DNA of 64,000 nucleotides from Pseudomonas sp. (GTDB taxonomy: Bacteria > Pseudomonadota > Gammaproteobacteria > Pseudomonadales > Pseudomonadaceae), in the NCBI RefSeq assembly GCF_030690725.1, contig NZ_JAUYGD010000089.1, forward strand, positions 124,001-188,000, given 5' to 3'. The notes beneath the pieces are model-generated. The model was given only the letters and a program-made list of their open reading frames with translations, ran no database searches and was not told the DNA's origin. The translations under genes were made by a program, and so were the position numbers. The first letter of the stretch is position 1, and each line of letters starts with the position of its first letter. Of the stretch, positions 33,443 to 42,559 are shown one piece after another.

Positions 33443-36400
33443 GTGTCGATTCATATCGCCTTGCACCATGTCAGCCACTATCGCTACGACCGCGCCGTCA
33501 ACCTTGGCCCACAGGTCGTGCGCCTGCGTCCTGCACCGCACAGCCGTACCCGGGTTCTGTCCTACGCGTTGAAGGTCGAGCCAGGCGAGCACTTTATCAA
33601 CTGGCAGCAGGACCCCCAGGGCAACTACCTGGCGCGCCTGGTGTTTCCGGAAAAGACCCGTGAACTGAAAATCGAGGTTGATCTGGTCGCCGAAATGGCA
33701 GTCTTCAACCCCTTCGATTTCTTCCTTGAACCCTACGCCGAAAAAATTCCTTTCGCCTACACCGAGGGCGAGCAGCTGGAGCTGGCGCCCTATCTGGTCA
33801 AGCTGCCGGCCGGCAAGCTGTTTGCCAAGTACCTGGCCAGCATTGAGCGCACGCCACTGCCGAGCGTGGACTTTCTGGTAGCGCTGAATCAGCGCCTGTC
33901 CACTGACATCGGCTACCTGATCCGCCTGGAACCGGGCGTACAAACCCCGGAAGAAAGCCTGGAAAAAGGCTCCGGCTCCTGTCGCGATTCGGCCTGGCTG
34001 CTGGTGCAGTTATTCCGCCACCTGGGCCTGGCGGCGCGCTTTGTTTCCGGCTACCTGATCCAACTGAAAGCCGATGTGAAATCCCTCGATGGTCCCTCCG
34101 GCACCGAGGTGGATTTCACCGACCTGCACGCCTGGTGCGAGGTTTACCTGCCGGGCGCCGGCTGGATTGGCCTGGACCCGACCAGCGGCCTGTTCGCTGG
34201 CGAAGGTCATATCCCGCTGGCCTGCAGCCCTGAGCCGTCTTCGGCCGCGCCGATCAGCGGTGGCGTGGATGAAAGTGAATGCGAGTTCAGCCATGAAATG
34301 TGGGTCGAGCGCATCTGGGAAGCGCCGCGCGTCAGCAAGCCTTACAGCGACGAGCAGTGGCAGGCGATTGTCGGCCTCGGCCAGAGAATAGATGACGATC
34401 TGCAGGCCCAGGACGTCCGCCTGACCATGGGCGGCGAGCCAACCTTTGTTGCCCTTGATTACCCCGATGATCCCGAGTGGAACACCGCCGCCTTGGGGCC
34501 GAACAAGCGCCGCCTGGCCACCGAGCTGTTTCATCGTCTGCGTGAGCATTACGCGCCAGAAGCGCTGGTGCATTTTGGCCAGGGCAAGTGGTACCCCGGC
34601 GAACAGCTGCCGCGCTGGTCGCTGAATGCCTACTGGCGGCGTGATGGCGAGCCAATCTGGCACAACTCGGCGCTGTATGCCGATGAGCAGCAGGACTACG
34701 GCGTCGATGCGGCCAAGGCCGCCGACTTCCTTGGCTTGCTCGCCGAGCGCTTGGGCGTGGATGGTAAATACTGCGTGCCGGCTTATGAGGACCGTTTCTA
34801 CTACCTGTGGCGCGAGCGCAAGCTGCCGATCAACGTCAGCGCTGAAGACCCGCGCTTGGCCGACCCACTTGAGCGCGAGCGCCTGCGTAAGGTGTTCGAG
34901 CAGGGGCTGGATAAGGTAGTCGGGCATATCCTGCCGCTGGCTCGGCATGCCAAGCAGCTGGGCTGGCAGAGCGGCAGCTGGTTCTTGCGTGACCAGCATT
35001 GCCGGCTGATACCGGGCGATTCGGCGATGGGCTACCGCCTGCCGCTGGACTCCCAGCCCTGGGTCAGCGAGGCCGATTACCCCTACGTGACCCCGGAAGA
35101 CCCCAGCCAGGTGTTCGCCCCGCTACCGGCTGCGGCGCAGATCAAGCCGCAGCTGCGCGGCGTTTGGCCGGGCAGCCAGAACGGTGCGGGCAAGCGTCCA
35201 CTGCTCGGCCAGTCGGCCGCTGGTGTGGTACGTACCGCGCTGTGCGCCGAACCGCGCGAGGGCAAGCTCTATCTGTTTATGCCGCCGCTGGTGCGCCTGG
35301 AGGATTACCTGGAACTGGTGGCCGCCATCGAAGCCACCGCCGCCGAACTGAAATGCCCGGTGCTACTGGAAGGTTATGAGCCGCCGCTGGACCCGCGTCT
35401 GCAGTTCTTCCGGGTGACTCCGGACCCCGGCGTGATCGAGGTGAATATCCACCCGGCCGCCAGTTGGGATGAGCTGGTCGAACGCACCGAATTTCTTTAC
35501 GAGCAGGCCCGTGAGTGTCGCCTTTCCAGCGAGAAATTTATGATCGACGGCCGCCACACCGGCACGGGTGGCGGTAACCACTTTGTTCTCGGCGGTGCGA
35601 CACCGGCGGACTCGCCGTTTTTGCGACGTCCGGATCTGCTGCGCAGCCTGATCAGCTACTGGCACAACCACCCGTCGCTGTCCTACCTGTTCAGCGGCCT
35701 GTTTATCGGCCCGACCTCCCAGGCGCCGCGTATCGATGAGGCGCGTAACGATGCGCTGTACGAACTGGAAATCGCCTTCGCGCAGATGCCCGAAGTGGGT
35801 CGCGACTGCCAGCCCTGGCTGGTCGACCGGCTGCTGCGCAACCTGCTGGTGGACGTGACCGGTAACACCCATCGCTCCGAATTCTGTATCGACAAACTGT
35901 ACTCGCCGGATTCGGCCTCCGGGCGTCTCGGCCTGCTGGAGCTGCGCGCTTTCGAGATGCCGCCCCATGCGCAGATGAGCCTGGCCCAGCAGCTGTTGAT
36001 TCGCGCGCTGATCGCGCGTTTCTGGCGCGAGCCCTACAAGCCCGCGCGATTGGTACGCTGGGGCACCGAACTGCATGACCGCTACCTGCTGCCGCACTTT
36101 ATCGAGCAGGACTTTGCCGACGTGCTGCAGGAGCTGGACGGCTGCGGCTACCGCCTGCACAGCGAGTGGTTTGCTCCGCACTTCGAGTTCCGCTTTCCCA
36201 AGTCCGGCGACTTCAACGTCAAGGGCATCGAGCTGGAGCTGCGCCAGGCCCTGGAGCCCTGGCATGTGCTGGGGGAGGAGGGCGGTGGCGGCGGTACGGT
36301 GCGCTATGTCGATTCCTCGCTGGAGCGCATGCAGGTCAAACTCAGCGGCCTGCCGAGTGACCGCTATGTGCTGACCTGCAATGGCGTGCCGGTGCCGCTG

Positions 36401-36733
36401 CGGCCTACCGGCAAGGTCGGCGAGTTTGTCGGCGGCGTGCGTTTCCGCGCCTGGCAGCCGGCCAACTGCCTGCATCCGACCATCGAAGTACACGCGCCGC
36501 TGGTATTCGATCTGGTGGACAGCTGGATGAGCCGCTCCCTCGGCGGTTGCCAGTATCATGTCGCCCACCCCGGCGGACGCAATTACGACAGCCTGCCGGT
36601 AAACGCCTATGAGGCCGAGAGTCGGCGCTTGGCGCGCTTCTTCCGTCTGGGCCACAGCCCAGGCAAACGCCCGGCACTGGCCCCGATCAATAATAATGAA
36701 ATGCCCATGACCCTGGACCTGCGCCTCGTTTAA
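33443..36733 (+). CDS. Transglutaminase-like / DUF2126 protein
   Basis: 1096 residues from GTG 33443 preceded by AGGAGG; a longer in-frame ATG at 33401 has no such site. N-terminal bacterial transglutaminase-like domain (about 1-280): family N-terminal part IALHHVSHYRYDRAVNLGPQ, catalytic Cys in GSGSCRDSAWLL (about 180), His in DLHAWCEVYLP and Asp in WIGLDPTSG (about 232-250). The DUF2126 part follows (about 300-1090; GGEPTFVALD, FMIDGRHTGTGGGNHFVLGG, GNTHRSEFCIDKLYSPDS). First gene of a three-gene unit with an ATP-grasp/alpha-E protein and a second transglutaminase. The unit is predicted in the literature to form or modify peptide bonds; no substrate is known. Confidence 0.9.
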   Translation: MSIHIALHHVSHYRYDRAVNLGPQVVRLRPAPHSRTRVLSYALKVEPGEHFINWQQDPQGNYLARLVFPEKTRELKIEVDLVAEMAVFNPFDFFLEPYAEKIPFAYTEGEQLELAPYLVKLPAGKLFAKYLASIERTPLPSVDFLVALNQRLSTDIGYLIRLEPGVQTPEESLEKGSGSCRDSAWLLVQLFRHLGLAARFVSGYLIQLKADVKSLDGPSGTEVDFTDLHAWCEVYLPGAGWIGLDPTSGLFAGEGHIPLACSPEPSSAAPISGGVDESECEFSHEMWVERIWEAPRVSKPYSDEQWQAIVGLGQRIDDDLQAQDVRLTMGGEPTFVALDYPDDPEWNTAALGPNKRRLATELFHRLREHYAPEALVHFGQGKWYPGEQLPRWSLNAYWRRDGEPIWHNSALYADEQQDYGVDAAKAADFLGLLAERLGVDGKYCVPAYEDRFYYLWRERKLPINVSAEDPRLADPLERERLRKVFEQGLDKVVGHILPLARHAKQLGWQSGSWFLRDQHCRLIPGDSAMGYRLPLDSQPWVSEADYPYVTPEDPSQVFAPLPAAAQIKPQLRGVWPGSQNGAGKRPLLGQSAAGVVRTALCAEPREGKLYLFMPPLVRLEDYLELVAAIEATAAELKCPVLLEGYEPPLDPRLQFFRVTPDPGVIEVNIHPAASWDELVERTEFLYEQARECRLSSEKFMIDGRHTGTGGGNHFVLGGATPADSPFLRRPDLLRSLISYWHNHPSLSYLFSGLFIGPTSQAPRIDEARNDALYELEIAFAQMPEVGRDCQPWLVDRLLRNLLVDVTGNTHRSEFCIDKLYSPDSASGRLGLLELRAFEMPPHAQMSLAQQLLIRALIARFWREPYKPARLVRWGTELHDRYLLPHFIEQDFADVLQELDGCGYRLHSEWFAPHFEFRFPKSGDFNVKGIELELRQALEPWHVLGEEGGGGGTVRYVDSSLERMQVKLSGLPSDRYVLTCNGVPVPLRPTGKVGEFVGGVRFRAWQPANCLHPTIEVHAPLVFDLVDSWMSRSLGGCQYHVAHPGGRNYDSLPVNAYEAESRRLARFFRLGHSPGKRPALAPINNNEMPMTLDLRLV

Positions 36734-36735
36734 CT

Positions 36736-36820
36736 CCCTCTCCCGCTTGCGGGAGAGGGTTGGGGAGAGGGTGATGGATTACCCTCTCCCCCGGCCCCTC
36801 TCCCATAAATGGGAGAGGGG
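36736..36820. repeat. Paired CTCTCCC palindromes, family B
   Basis: Two hairpins, CCCTCTCCC-GCTTGC-GGGAGAGGG (36736-36759) and CCCCTCTCCC-ATAAAT-GGGAGAGGGG (36795-36820), joined by GAGAGGG and CCCTCTCCCC half-units. It fills the space between the first two genes of the transglutaminase operon and may trim or stabilise the message. Confidence 0.85.
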
Positions 36821-36859
36821 AGCGTAAAGCCGTATTGCCTTGCCACTGCCGAGCCTGCC

Positions 36860-39352
36860 ATGCCCGACCTGCTTGCCGACTACCCCCTGACGTCCGGGGC
36901 TTATCACGAACTGTTCGACGCCGACGGTCAGGTGCGCCCGCACTGGCGCCTGCTGCTGGAGCGTTTGCAGCGCAGCAGCCCGGCGCAGTTGGCCCAGCGC
37001 CAGGCCCTGCTGGCGCGGCAGATTCAGGAAAACGGCGTGACCTACAACGTCTACGCCGACCCCGATGGCGCCGACCGGCCGTGGGAGCTGGACCTGCTGC
37101 CTAATCTGATTCCGGCGGAAGAATGGCAGCAGATCGCCGCCGGCGTGGCCCAGCGGGCCAGTTTACTGAATGCCGTGCTGGCCGATCTGTATGGCCCGCA
37201 GCAGCTGCTAGCCGAAGGGCTGTTGCCGGCCGAGCTGGTGTTTGGCCACAACAATTACCTGTGGCCTTGTCAGGGTGTGCAGCCGCCCGGTGGCACCTAT
37301 TTGCATCTGTATGCAGTGGACCTGGCCCGTGCGCCGGATGGCCGCTGGTGGGTCACCGCCGACCGCACCCAGGCGCCGTCTGGCGCCGGTTATGCCCTGG
37401 AAAATCGGCAGATCGTCTCGCGCGCCTTTCCCGAGCTGTACCGCGATCTGCGCGTGCAATACCTGGCCGGTTTCTTCCGCACCCTGCAAGACACCCTGGC
37501 GCGTCAGGCCCCGGCCGGCAGTGAAACGCCGCTGGTGGTGCTGCTCACCCCTGGGCGTTTTAACGAGAGCTATTTCGAGCACCTGTACCTGGCGCGTCAG
37601 CTCGGCTACCCCTTGGTGGAAGGCAGCGACCTGACCGTGCGTAACGCCAAGGTCTACCTGAAAACCCTGGCCGGCCTGCGCCGCGTGCATGCGGTGCTGC
37701 GCCGTCTGGATGATGACTTTTGCGACCCGCTGGAACTGCGTACCGACTCGGCCCTCGGCGTGTCCGGCCTGCTCGAAGCGGTGCGCCAGGGCAATGTGCT
37801 GGTGGCCAACGCTCTCGGCAGTGGCGTGTTGGAATCCCCCGGTTTGCCGGGCTTTCTTCCGGCCATCGCGGAAAAATTATTGGGCGAAGAACTGCTGCTG
37901 CCGAGCATCGCCAGCTGGTGGTGCGGCGAGCCACCAGTGCTGGACAAGGCCCTGGAGCAGCTCGACGAGCTGCTGGTGCGCGCCAGCTTTCCCTCGCAGA
38001 GCTTTGCCCCGGTGTTTGGCCGTGATCTGGATGAAGCGCAGCGCGCCGAGCTGGCTGAACGGCTCAAGGCGCGACCTTATGCCTATGTCGCTCAGGCTTT
38101 GGCGCAACTGTCGCAGGCGCCGGTCTGGCAGCCGGAAGAGGGCCAGCTGGCGCCGCGTGCGATTGGTATGCGGGTGTTTGCCGTGGCCAGCGCCGAGGGT
38201 TACCGGGTAATGCCCGGCGGCCTGACCCGGGTAGCCGCCGAAGCCGACGCCGAAGTGGTGTCGATGCAACGCGGCGGTGCCAGCAAGGACACCTGGGTGC
38301 TCGGCGAACGGCATGCCGGCGGCGAACCCTGGCAATGGTTGCGCCCGCTGGGCGTGGCCGATCTGGTGCGCAGTGACCCCTATCTGCCTTCGCGGGTGGT
38401 GGAAAACCTCTACTGGTTTGGCCGCTACAGCGAACGCTGCGAGGACGGTGCGCGGCTGCTGCGCATCATGCTGGCGCGCTATGTGGATGACGACGATGAC
38501 CCCCAGGCATTGCAAACGGCCCTGAGTCTGGCTGAGAGCCTGGGCCTGCTGCCGGATGCCGACAGCGGCGAACTGCACGCGCGTCTGCTCGAAGCGCTGC
38601 TTGGTGAGGACTGGCCAGATAGCCTGCGTGGCAATCTGCAACGCCTGCAGTGGGTGGCCGGCAGCGTGCGCGGCAAGCTGTCCCAGGCCAACTGGCAAGC
38701 CTTGCTCGAACTGCAGCGCGAGGCCCAGGGCCTGGATGCTGAGCAGGCCGACTTTGGCGAATTACTGGATTTTCTCGACCGCCTGCTGCTGTCGCTGGCG
38801 GCGCTATCGGGCTTTGCCCTAGATGACATGACCCGTGACGACGGCTGGCGTTTTCTGATGATCGGCCGCTGTATCGAACGCCTGCAGTTTCTCTGCGACA
38901 GCCTGGCCAACTTCCTCACCAGCAGCGCGGCGCAGGATCAATCGGCGCTGGAGTGGCTGCTGGAGCTGGGCAACAGCAGCATCACCTACCGCACCCGTTA
39001 CCTGGCTTCGGCGCAGCTGATTCCGGTGCTCGACCTGTTGCTACTGGATGAGCAGAACCCGCATGCCGTGCTATTCCAGGTGCGCACCCTGCTGCGTTCG
39101 TTGTCGCGCCTGGGCGAGCGTTTCGAGCTGCCCAGTGAGCGCCGGCTGAAACACCTGGAAGGGCAACTGGCACGCTTTAGCCTGGCCAGCCTGGAGAATC
39201 CGCTGTTTGGCGCGGCCAGCGTGCAGGAAGTGCTCGACGGCCTGTCCGCGCTGCTGGAAAGCATCAGCCAGGCCAGTGCGGAAATCTCCGACCGTTTAGG
39301 CTTGCGTTTCTTTGTGCATGTCGACGCCAGCCAGCGGACGCAATCCTCATGA
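36860..39352 (+). CDS. Circularly permuted ATP-grasp / alpha-E domain fusion
   Basis: 830 residues from ATG 36860 (MPDLLADYPLTSGAYHELFD). The N-terminal half (about 1-480) is the circularly permuted type 2 ATP-grasp ligase: YNVYADPDG, LLPNLIPAEEW, FGHNNYLWPCQGV, DRTQAPSGAGYALENR, LLTPGRFNESYFEHLYLARQLGYPLVEGSDL, NALGSGVLESP. The C-terminal half (about 500-820) is the helical alpha-E domain: SRVVENLYWFGRYSERCEDGARLLR, MTRDDGWRFLMIGRCIERLQFL. These domains are usually separate proteins or one fusion beside transglutaminases. ATP-grasp enzymes join carboxylates to amines using ATP. Overlaps the next gene by 4 bases. Confidence 0.9.
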   Translation: MPDLLADYPLTSGAYHELFDADGQVRPHWRLLLERLQRSSPAQLAQRQALLARQIQENGVTYNVYADPDGADRPWELDLLPNLIPAEEWQQIAAGVAQRASLLNAVLADLYGPQQLLAEGLLPAELVFGHNNYLWPCQGVQPPGGTYLHLYAVDLARAPDGRWWVTADRTQAPSGAGYALENRQIVSRAFPELYRDLRVQYLAGFFRTLQDTLARQAPAGSETPLVVLLTPGRFNESYFEHLYLARQLGYPLVEGSDLTVRNAKVYLKTLAGLRRVHAVLRRLDDDFCDPLELRTDSALGVSGLLEAVRQGNVLVANALGSGVLESPGLPGFLPAIAEKLLGEELLLPSIASWWCGEPPVLDKALEQLDELLVRASFPSQSFAPVFGRDLDEAQRAELAERLKARPYAYVAQALAQLSQAPVWQPEEGQLAPRAIGMRVFAVASAEGYRVMPGGLTRVAAEADAEVVSMQRGGASKDTWVLGERHAGGEPWQWLRPLGVADLVRSDPYLPSRVVENLYWFGRYSERCEDGARLLRIMLARYVDDDDDPQALQTALSLAESLGLLPDADSGELHARLLEALLGEDWPDSLRGNLQRLQWVAGSVRGKLSQANWQALLELQREAQGLDAEQADFGELLDFLDRLLLSLAALSGFALDDMTRDDGWRFLMIGRCIERLQFLCDSLANFLTSSAAQDQSALEWLLELGNSSITYRTRYLASAQLIPVLDLLLLDEQNPHAVLFQVRTLLRSLSRLGERFELPSERRLKHLEGQLARFSLASLENPLFGAASVQEVLDGLSALLESISQASAEISDRLGLRFFVHVDASQRTQSS

Positions 39353-40254
39353 GCAGCGCCTGCTACCAGATTCTTCACGACACCCATTACCGCTACGCCA
39401 GTCCGGTGTCGCTGGCCCAGCAGCTGGCGCATCTGTGGCCGCGCGCCTGCCCCTGGCAGCGCAATCACAACCAGCAGTTGCAGGTCAGCCCGCAGCCGTG
39501 TCAGCGCCAGGACGCCCTGGATGTGTTCGGCAACCCGCTGACCCGCCTGGTATTCGAGCGCCCGCATGATGAGCTCAAAGTCAGTGCGCGCCTGCAGGTC
39601 GAAGTGCTGGCGCGGCCAACGTTGGATCTGCAGGCGTCGCCGCCCTGGGAGGAGGCCTGCACGGCGCTGCGCTACAGCGGTCAGGCACTATTGCCTGGGG
39701 TGCTGGAGGCCACGCGCTTTCGTTTCGAGTCGCCCTATGTGCACCTCAAGCAGGTGTTCGCCGCCTACGCGGCGGATTGCTTCAGCCCCGGCCGGCCGTT
39801 GCTGGCGGCGGTGGACGGGCTGATGCAGAAGATCTTTGCCGAGTTCAGCTTCGATGCCGCCGCCACCCAGGTGGCCACGCCGCTGTTGCAGGTGCTGGAG
39901 GAGCGCCGCGGCGTGTGCCAGGACTTTGCCCACCTGATGCTTGCCTGCCTACGCTCTATGGGCCTTTCGGCGCGTTATATCAGCGGTTATCTGCTGACTC
40001 AGCCTCCGCCAGGCCAGCCCCGGCTGATCGGCGCCGATGCCTCGCATGCCTGGGTCTCGGTGTTCTGCCCGCAGCAGGGTTGGGTGGATTTCGATCCGAC
40101 CAACAATATCCGCCCGGCGCTGGAACATATCACCCTGGCCTGGGGGCGCGATTTTGCCGATGTTTCGCCGCTGCGTGGGGTGATTCTCGGCGGCGGCAGC
40201 CATGACCCCGAGGTGCAGGTGACGGTGCTGCCGATCCCCGCTATAGAGGGCTAG
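39349..40254 (+). CDS. Transglutaminase-like protein (second of operon)
   Basis: 301 residues starting in an ATGA overlap with the previous gene. N-terminal YQILHDTHYRYASPVSLAQQ segment of bacterial transglutaminases, then the core triad: Cys in RRGVCQDFAHLML (about 190), His in DASHAWVSVFCP (about 228), Asp in WVDFDPTNN (about 244). No signal peptide, so it is cytoplasmic like its partners. It may act as a peptidase or acyl-transferase on the ATP-grasp product. Confidence 0.92.
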   Translation: MSSACYQILHDTHYRYASPVSLAQQLAHLWPRACPWQRNHNQQLQVSPQPCQRQDALDVFGNPLTRLVFERPHDELKVSARLQVEVLARPTLDLQASPPWEEACTALRYSGQALLPGVLEATRFRFESPYVHLKQVFAAYAADCFSPGRPLLAAVDGLMQKIFAEFSFDAAATQVATPLLQVLEERRGVCQDFAHLMLACLRSMGLSARYISGYLLTQPPPGQPRLIGADASHAWVSVFCPQQGWVDFDPTNNIRPALEHITLAWGRDFADVSPLRGVILGGGSHDPEVQVTVLPIPAIEG

Positions 40255-40310
40255 CGCTTATGTAACGGCGTGCTAGCGTTTTTCCAGTGAACACTCACTG
40301 GAGCTGCGCC

Positions 40311-41159
40311 ATGGAAGAAACCAATCTGATCAATCTCGGCACCGAGAAAGTTGCCGATCTCTACAACCTGGTCGCGCAGTACGGCGCGGCGTTTGCCATC
40401 AAAATTCTCTCAGCGATTGCCTTCTGGGTGATCGGCCGCTGGCTGATCGGCTTTGCCGTCGGCATGGTGCAGCGCGCGTTGGGCCAGCAGCGGGTTGACC
40501 CGACGGTGCTGCGCTATGTCGGAAACTTTATCTCGGTGACCCTCAACATCATTCTGGTCATCGGCATTCTCGGCTACTTCGGCGTGCAGACCACCAGCCT
40601 GGCGGCGTTGATTGCGGCGGTCGGTCTGGCCATCGGCATGGCCTGGTCGGGGCTGTTGGCCAACCTCGCGGCCGGTGGTTTTATCATCGTGCTGCGGCCG
40701 TTCAAGGTCGGCGACTTTATCAGCGCCGGCGGCGTGGTCGGCACCGTCACCGAAATCGGCCTGTTCGTCACCGCGATTAACACCCCGGACAACGTGATGA
40801 CCCTTGTGGGTAACAACAAGATATTTTCCGACAACATTCAGAACTTCAGCCACAACGCGTTTCGTCGGGTTGATCTGCAGGCGCAGCTGTCCGGCGCGGC
40901 GGACTACAAAGCCGCTGCGGCGCTGCTCAAAGAGCGCATCGCCGGCATTGCCAACGTGCTCAAGGAACCGGCAGTGGATGTGGAGATTATCGAGTTCAAT
41001 CTGGTCGGCCCGGTGCTGGCGGTGCGCCCGTATTGCCACACCGATCATTACTGGCAGGTGTATTTCGACACCAACAAGATGATCAAGGATGCCCTCGGCG
41101 AAGGCGGCTTCCCGGCGCCGATGCCGGCGCAGACGGTGATCATGCAGCAGGCGGGGTAA
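40311..41159 (+). CDS. mscS: Small-conductance mechanosensitive channel (MscS)
   Basis: 282 residues from ATG 40311, close to E. coli MscS (286). An in-frame ATG 24 bases upstream is also possible. Three membrane segments (about 25-50, 62-85, 90-125). The pore helix and following loop are seen as AAVGLAIGMAWSGLLANLAAGGFIIVLRPFKVGDFI, with the small-residue Gly/Ala packing typical of TM3. A cytoplasmic beta and vestibule domain follows. It opens under membrane tension and releases solutes on osmotic downshock. Confidence 0.94.
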   Translation: MEETNLINLGTEKVADLYNLVAQYGAAFAIKILSAIAFWVIGRWLIGFAVGMVQRALGQQRVDPTVLRYVGNFISVTLNIILVIGILGYFGVQTTSLAALIAAVGLAIGMAWSGLLANLAAGGFIIVLRPFKVGDFISAGGVVGTVTEIGLFVTAINTPDNVMTLVGNNKIFSDNIQNFSHNAFRRVDLQAQLSGAADYKAAAALLKERIAGIANVLKEPAVDVEIIEFNLVGPVLAVRPYCHTDHYWQVYFDTNKMIKDALGEGGFPAPMPAQTVIMQQAG

Positions 41160-41167
41160 CAGAGAGT

Positions 41168-41191
41168 TCCGGCCGCCAGGGGATGGCGGCC
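41168..41191. terminator. Hairpin between converging mscS and DUF808 genes
   Basis: CCGGCCGCC-AGGGGAT-GGCGGCCGG stem without a clear T-run, placed between two converging stop codons. Confidence 0.5.
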
Positions 41192-41200
41192 GGCGCTGGA

Positions 41201-42157
41201 TCAGGCGTGCGCCCTGCTCGGTTTCACGGCTTTCCAGATGCGGGTCGCCAGGCTGACCAGCAGCAGAGCTAGGGCCCCGGCGATGATCCCGGCGATGGCA
41301 TTCAGCAGGGTTGGCAGCAAGGCTGCGAGTAGGCCACTGCTGGCTGCCACGCTGTGCGCCAACTGGTCGATCCACTCCTGCGCGGCATGTACGCCGTGGG
41401 TGAGGATGCCGCCGCCGACCATAAACATCGCCGCGGTGCCGAGAACCGACAGGGTTTTCATCATATACGGCGCGGTAAACAGAATGCCGCGACCGATGCT
41501 GCGTTGCAGGCGGCTGCCCAGACCGTCGCCGGCGCGCTGGTTGAGATAGAGGCCGGCGTCATCCAGCTTGACGATACCCGCCACCAGGCCATAAACCCCG
41601 ACCGTCATCAGCAGGGCGATACCCGAGAGCACCGCCACCTGTTTGCCGAAACTGGCCAGGGCCACGGTGCCGAGGGTGATGGCGATGATTTCCGCCGAGA
41701 GAATAAAGTCGGTGCGGATTGCGCCTTTGATCTTGTCCTTTTCGAACGCCAGCATGTCCACTTCGGGGTCGGCCACGGCGTGCAGGCGTTCGACGTGCTG
41801 CACCTGGGTATCGGCCTTACTGTGGAGGAACTTGTGCGCCAGCTTCTCGAAGCCCTCGTAGCAAAGGAAGGCGCCGCCAAACATCAGCAGCGGCGTTACC
41901 GCCCAGGGCGCAAAGGCGCTGATCAGCAGGGCGGCCGGCACCAGAATCAGCTTGTTCTTGAACGAGCCCTTGGCGACCGCCCAGACCACCGGCAGCTCAC
42001 GGTCGGCGCGTACGCCGCTGACCTGCTGGGCATTCAGCGCCAGGTCGTCGCCGAGCACCCCAGCGGTTTTCTTGGCGGCGATTTTGGTCATCACCGCCAC
42101 ATCGTCGAGGACGGCGGCAATATCATCGAGCAGGGTTAACAGGCTAGCGCCGGCCAT
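41201..42157 (-). CDS. DUF808 (YedI-like) inner-membrane protein
   Basis: 318 residues. The conserved N-terminus SLLTLLDDIAAVLDDVAVMTKIAAKKTAGVLGDDLALNAQQV is diagnostic, followed by about six membrane segments (VPAALLISAFAPWAVTPLLMFGG, IIAITLGTVALASFG, VLSGIALLMTVGVYGLVAGIV, LSVLGTAAMFMVGGGIL, IAGIIAGALALLLVSLA). It is widespread in proteobacteria and its function is unknown. The promoter region contains an ATCACCCG / CGGGTGAT dyad (about 42190-42213). Confidence 0.88.
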   Translation of the reverse strand: MAGASLLTLLDDIAAVLDDVAVMTKIAAKKTAGVLGDDLALNAQQVSGVRADRELPVVWAVAKGSFKNKLILVPAALLISAFAPWAVTPLLMFGGAFLCYEGFEKLAHKFLHSKADTQVQHVERLHAVADPEVDMLAFEKDKIKGAIRTDFILSAEIIAITLGTVALASFGKQVAVLSGIALLMTVGVYGLVAGIVKLDDAGLYLNQRAGDGLGSRLQRSIGRGILFTAPYMMKTLSVLGTAAMFMVGGGILTHGVHAAQEWIDQLAHSVAASSGLLAALLPTLLNAIAGIIAGALALLLVSLATRIWKAVKPSRAHA

Positions 42158-42286
42158 GGGTCGGATTCCTTTCTACGGTTTCTGGGGCAAATCACCCGGC
42201 AGAACTGCGGGTGATATGGCGCAGATTTATACGTGAGTCAGCACGCATCAGCCATAGGCGGCAAAGCCAGGTTTGCCGCAGTGCAC

Positions 42287-42318
42287 GAAAAAATCGCCCG
42301 CGAATGCCATGCGGGCGC
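42287..42318 (-). terminator. Terminator of the microprotein transcript
   Basis: Minus-strand hairpin CGCCCGC-N9-GCGGGCG followed by A and six T residues. The only minus-strand candidate upstream of it is the 24-codon frame at 42485-42559. Confidence 0.8.
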
Positions 42319-42373
42319 GACGGCACTGCTATAGCGGCACCGCCCCTGATCTGTCGGTAGATAGGCTGGCGAT

Positions 42374-42457
42374 GTGGGAGGGGCTTTAGCCGCGATTGAT
42401 CCCATAGAACGCTGAAAGCGTCGCGGCTGAAGCGGAACGCCGCCCGGCCCCTCCCAC
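42374..42457. repeat. REP/REPIN-type element, family A copy 2
   Basis: Begins GTGGGAGGGGCTTTAGCCGCGA and ends CCGGCCCCTCCCAC, with TCGCGGCTGAAGCGGAACGC inside the right arm. Inverted pair with the same building blocks as 33186-33251. Confidence 0.82.
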
Positions 42458-42484
42458 GGAAGCGGCAGCTTTTGTGTCGTGAGA

Positions 42485-42559
42485 CTAATCGTTACTGCTG
42501 CCGCTGGCGCCACTGGCATAGGCGGCGAGCATGCTGCGTAACAGGTCATTGAGCGGCAT
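42485..42559 (-). CDS. Candidate 24-residue microprotein
   Basis: ATG 42559 to TAG 42485 encodes MPLNDLLRSMLAAYASGASG followed by SSND. It has an ideal ribosome-binding site (AGGAGA, 7 bases before ATG) and a downstream intrinsic terminator on the same strand, beyond a REP element. The sequence is an amphipathic helix (about 1-15) followed by a Gly/Ser/Ala tail. I do not recognise a family. Its short length means it could be spurious, but the flanking signals are better than chance. Confidence 0.5.
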   Translation of the reverse strand: MPLNDLLRSMLAAYASGASGSSND

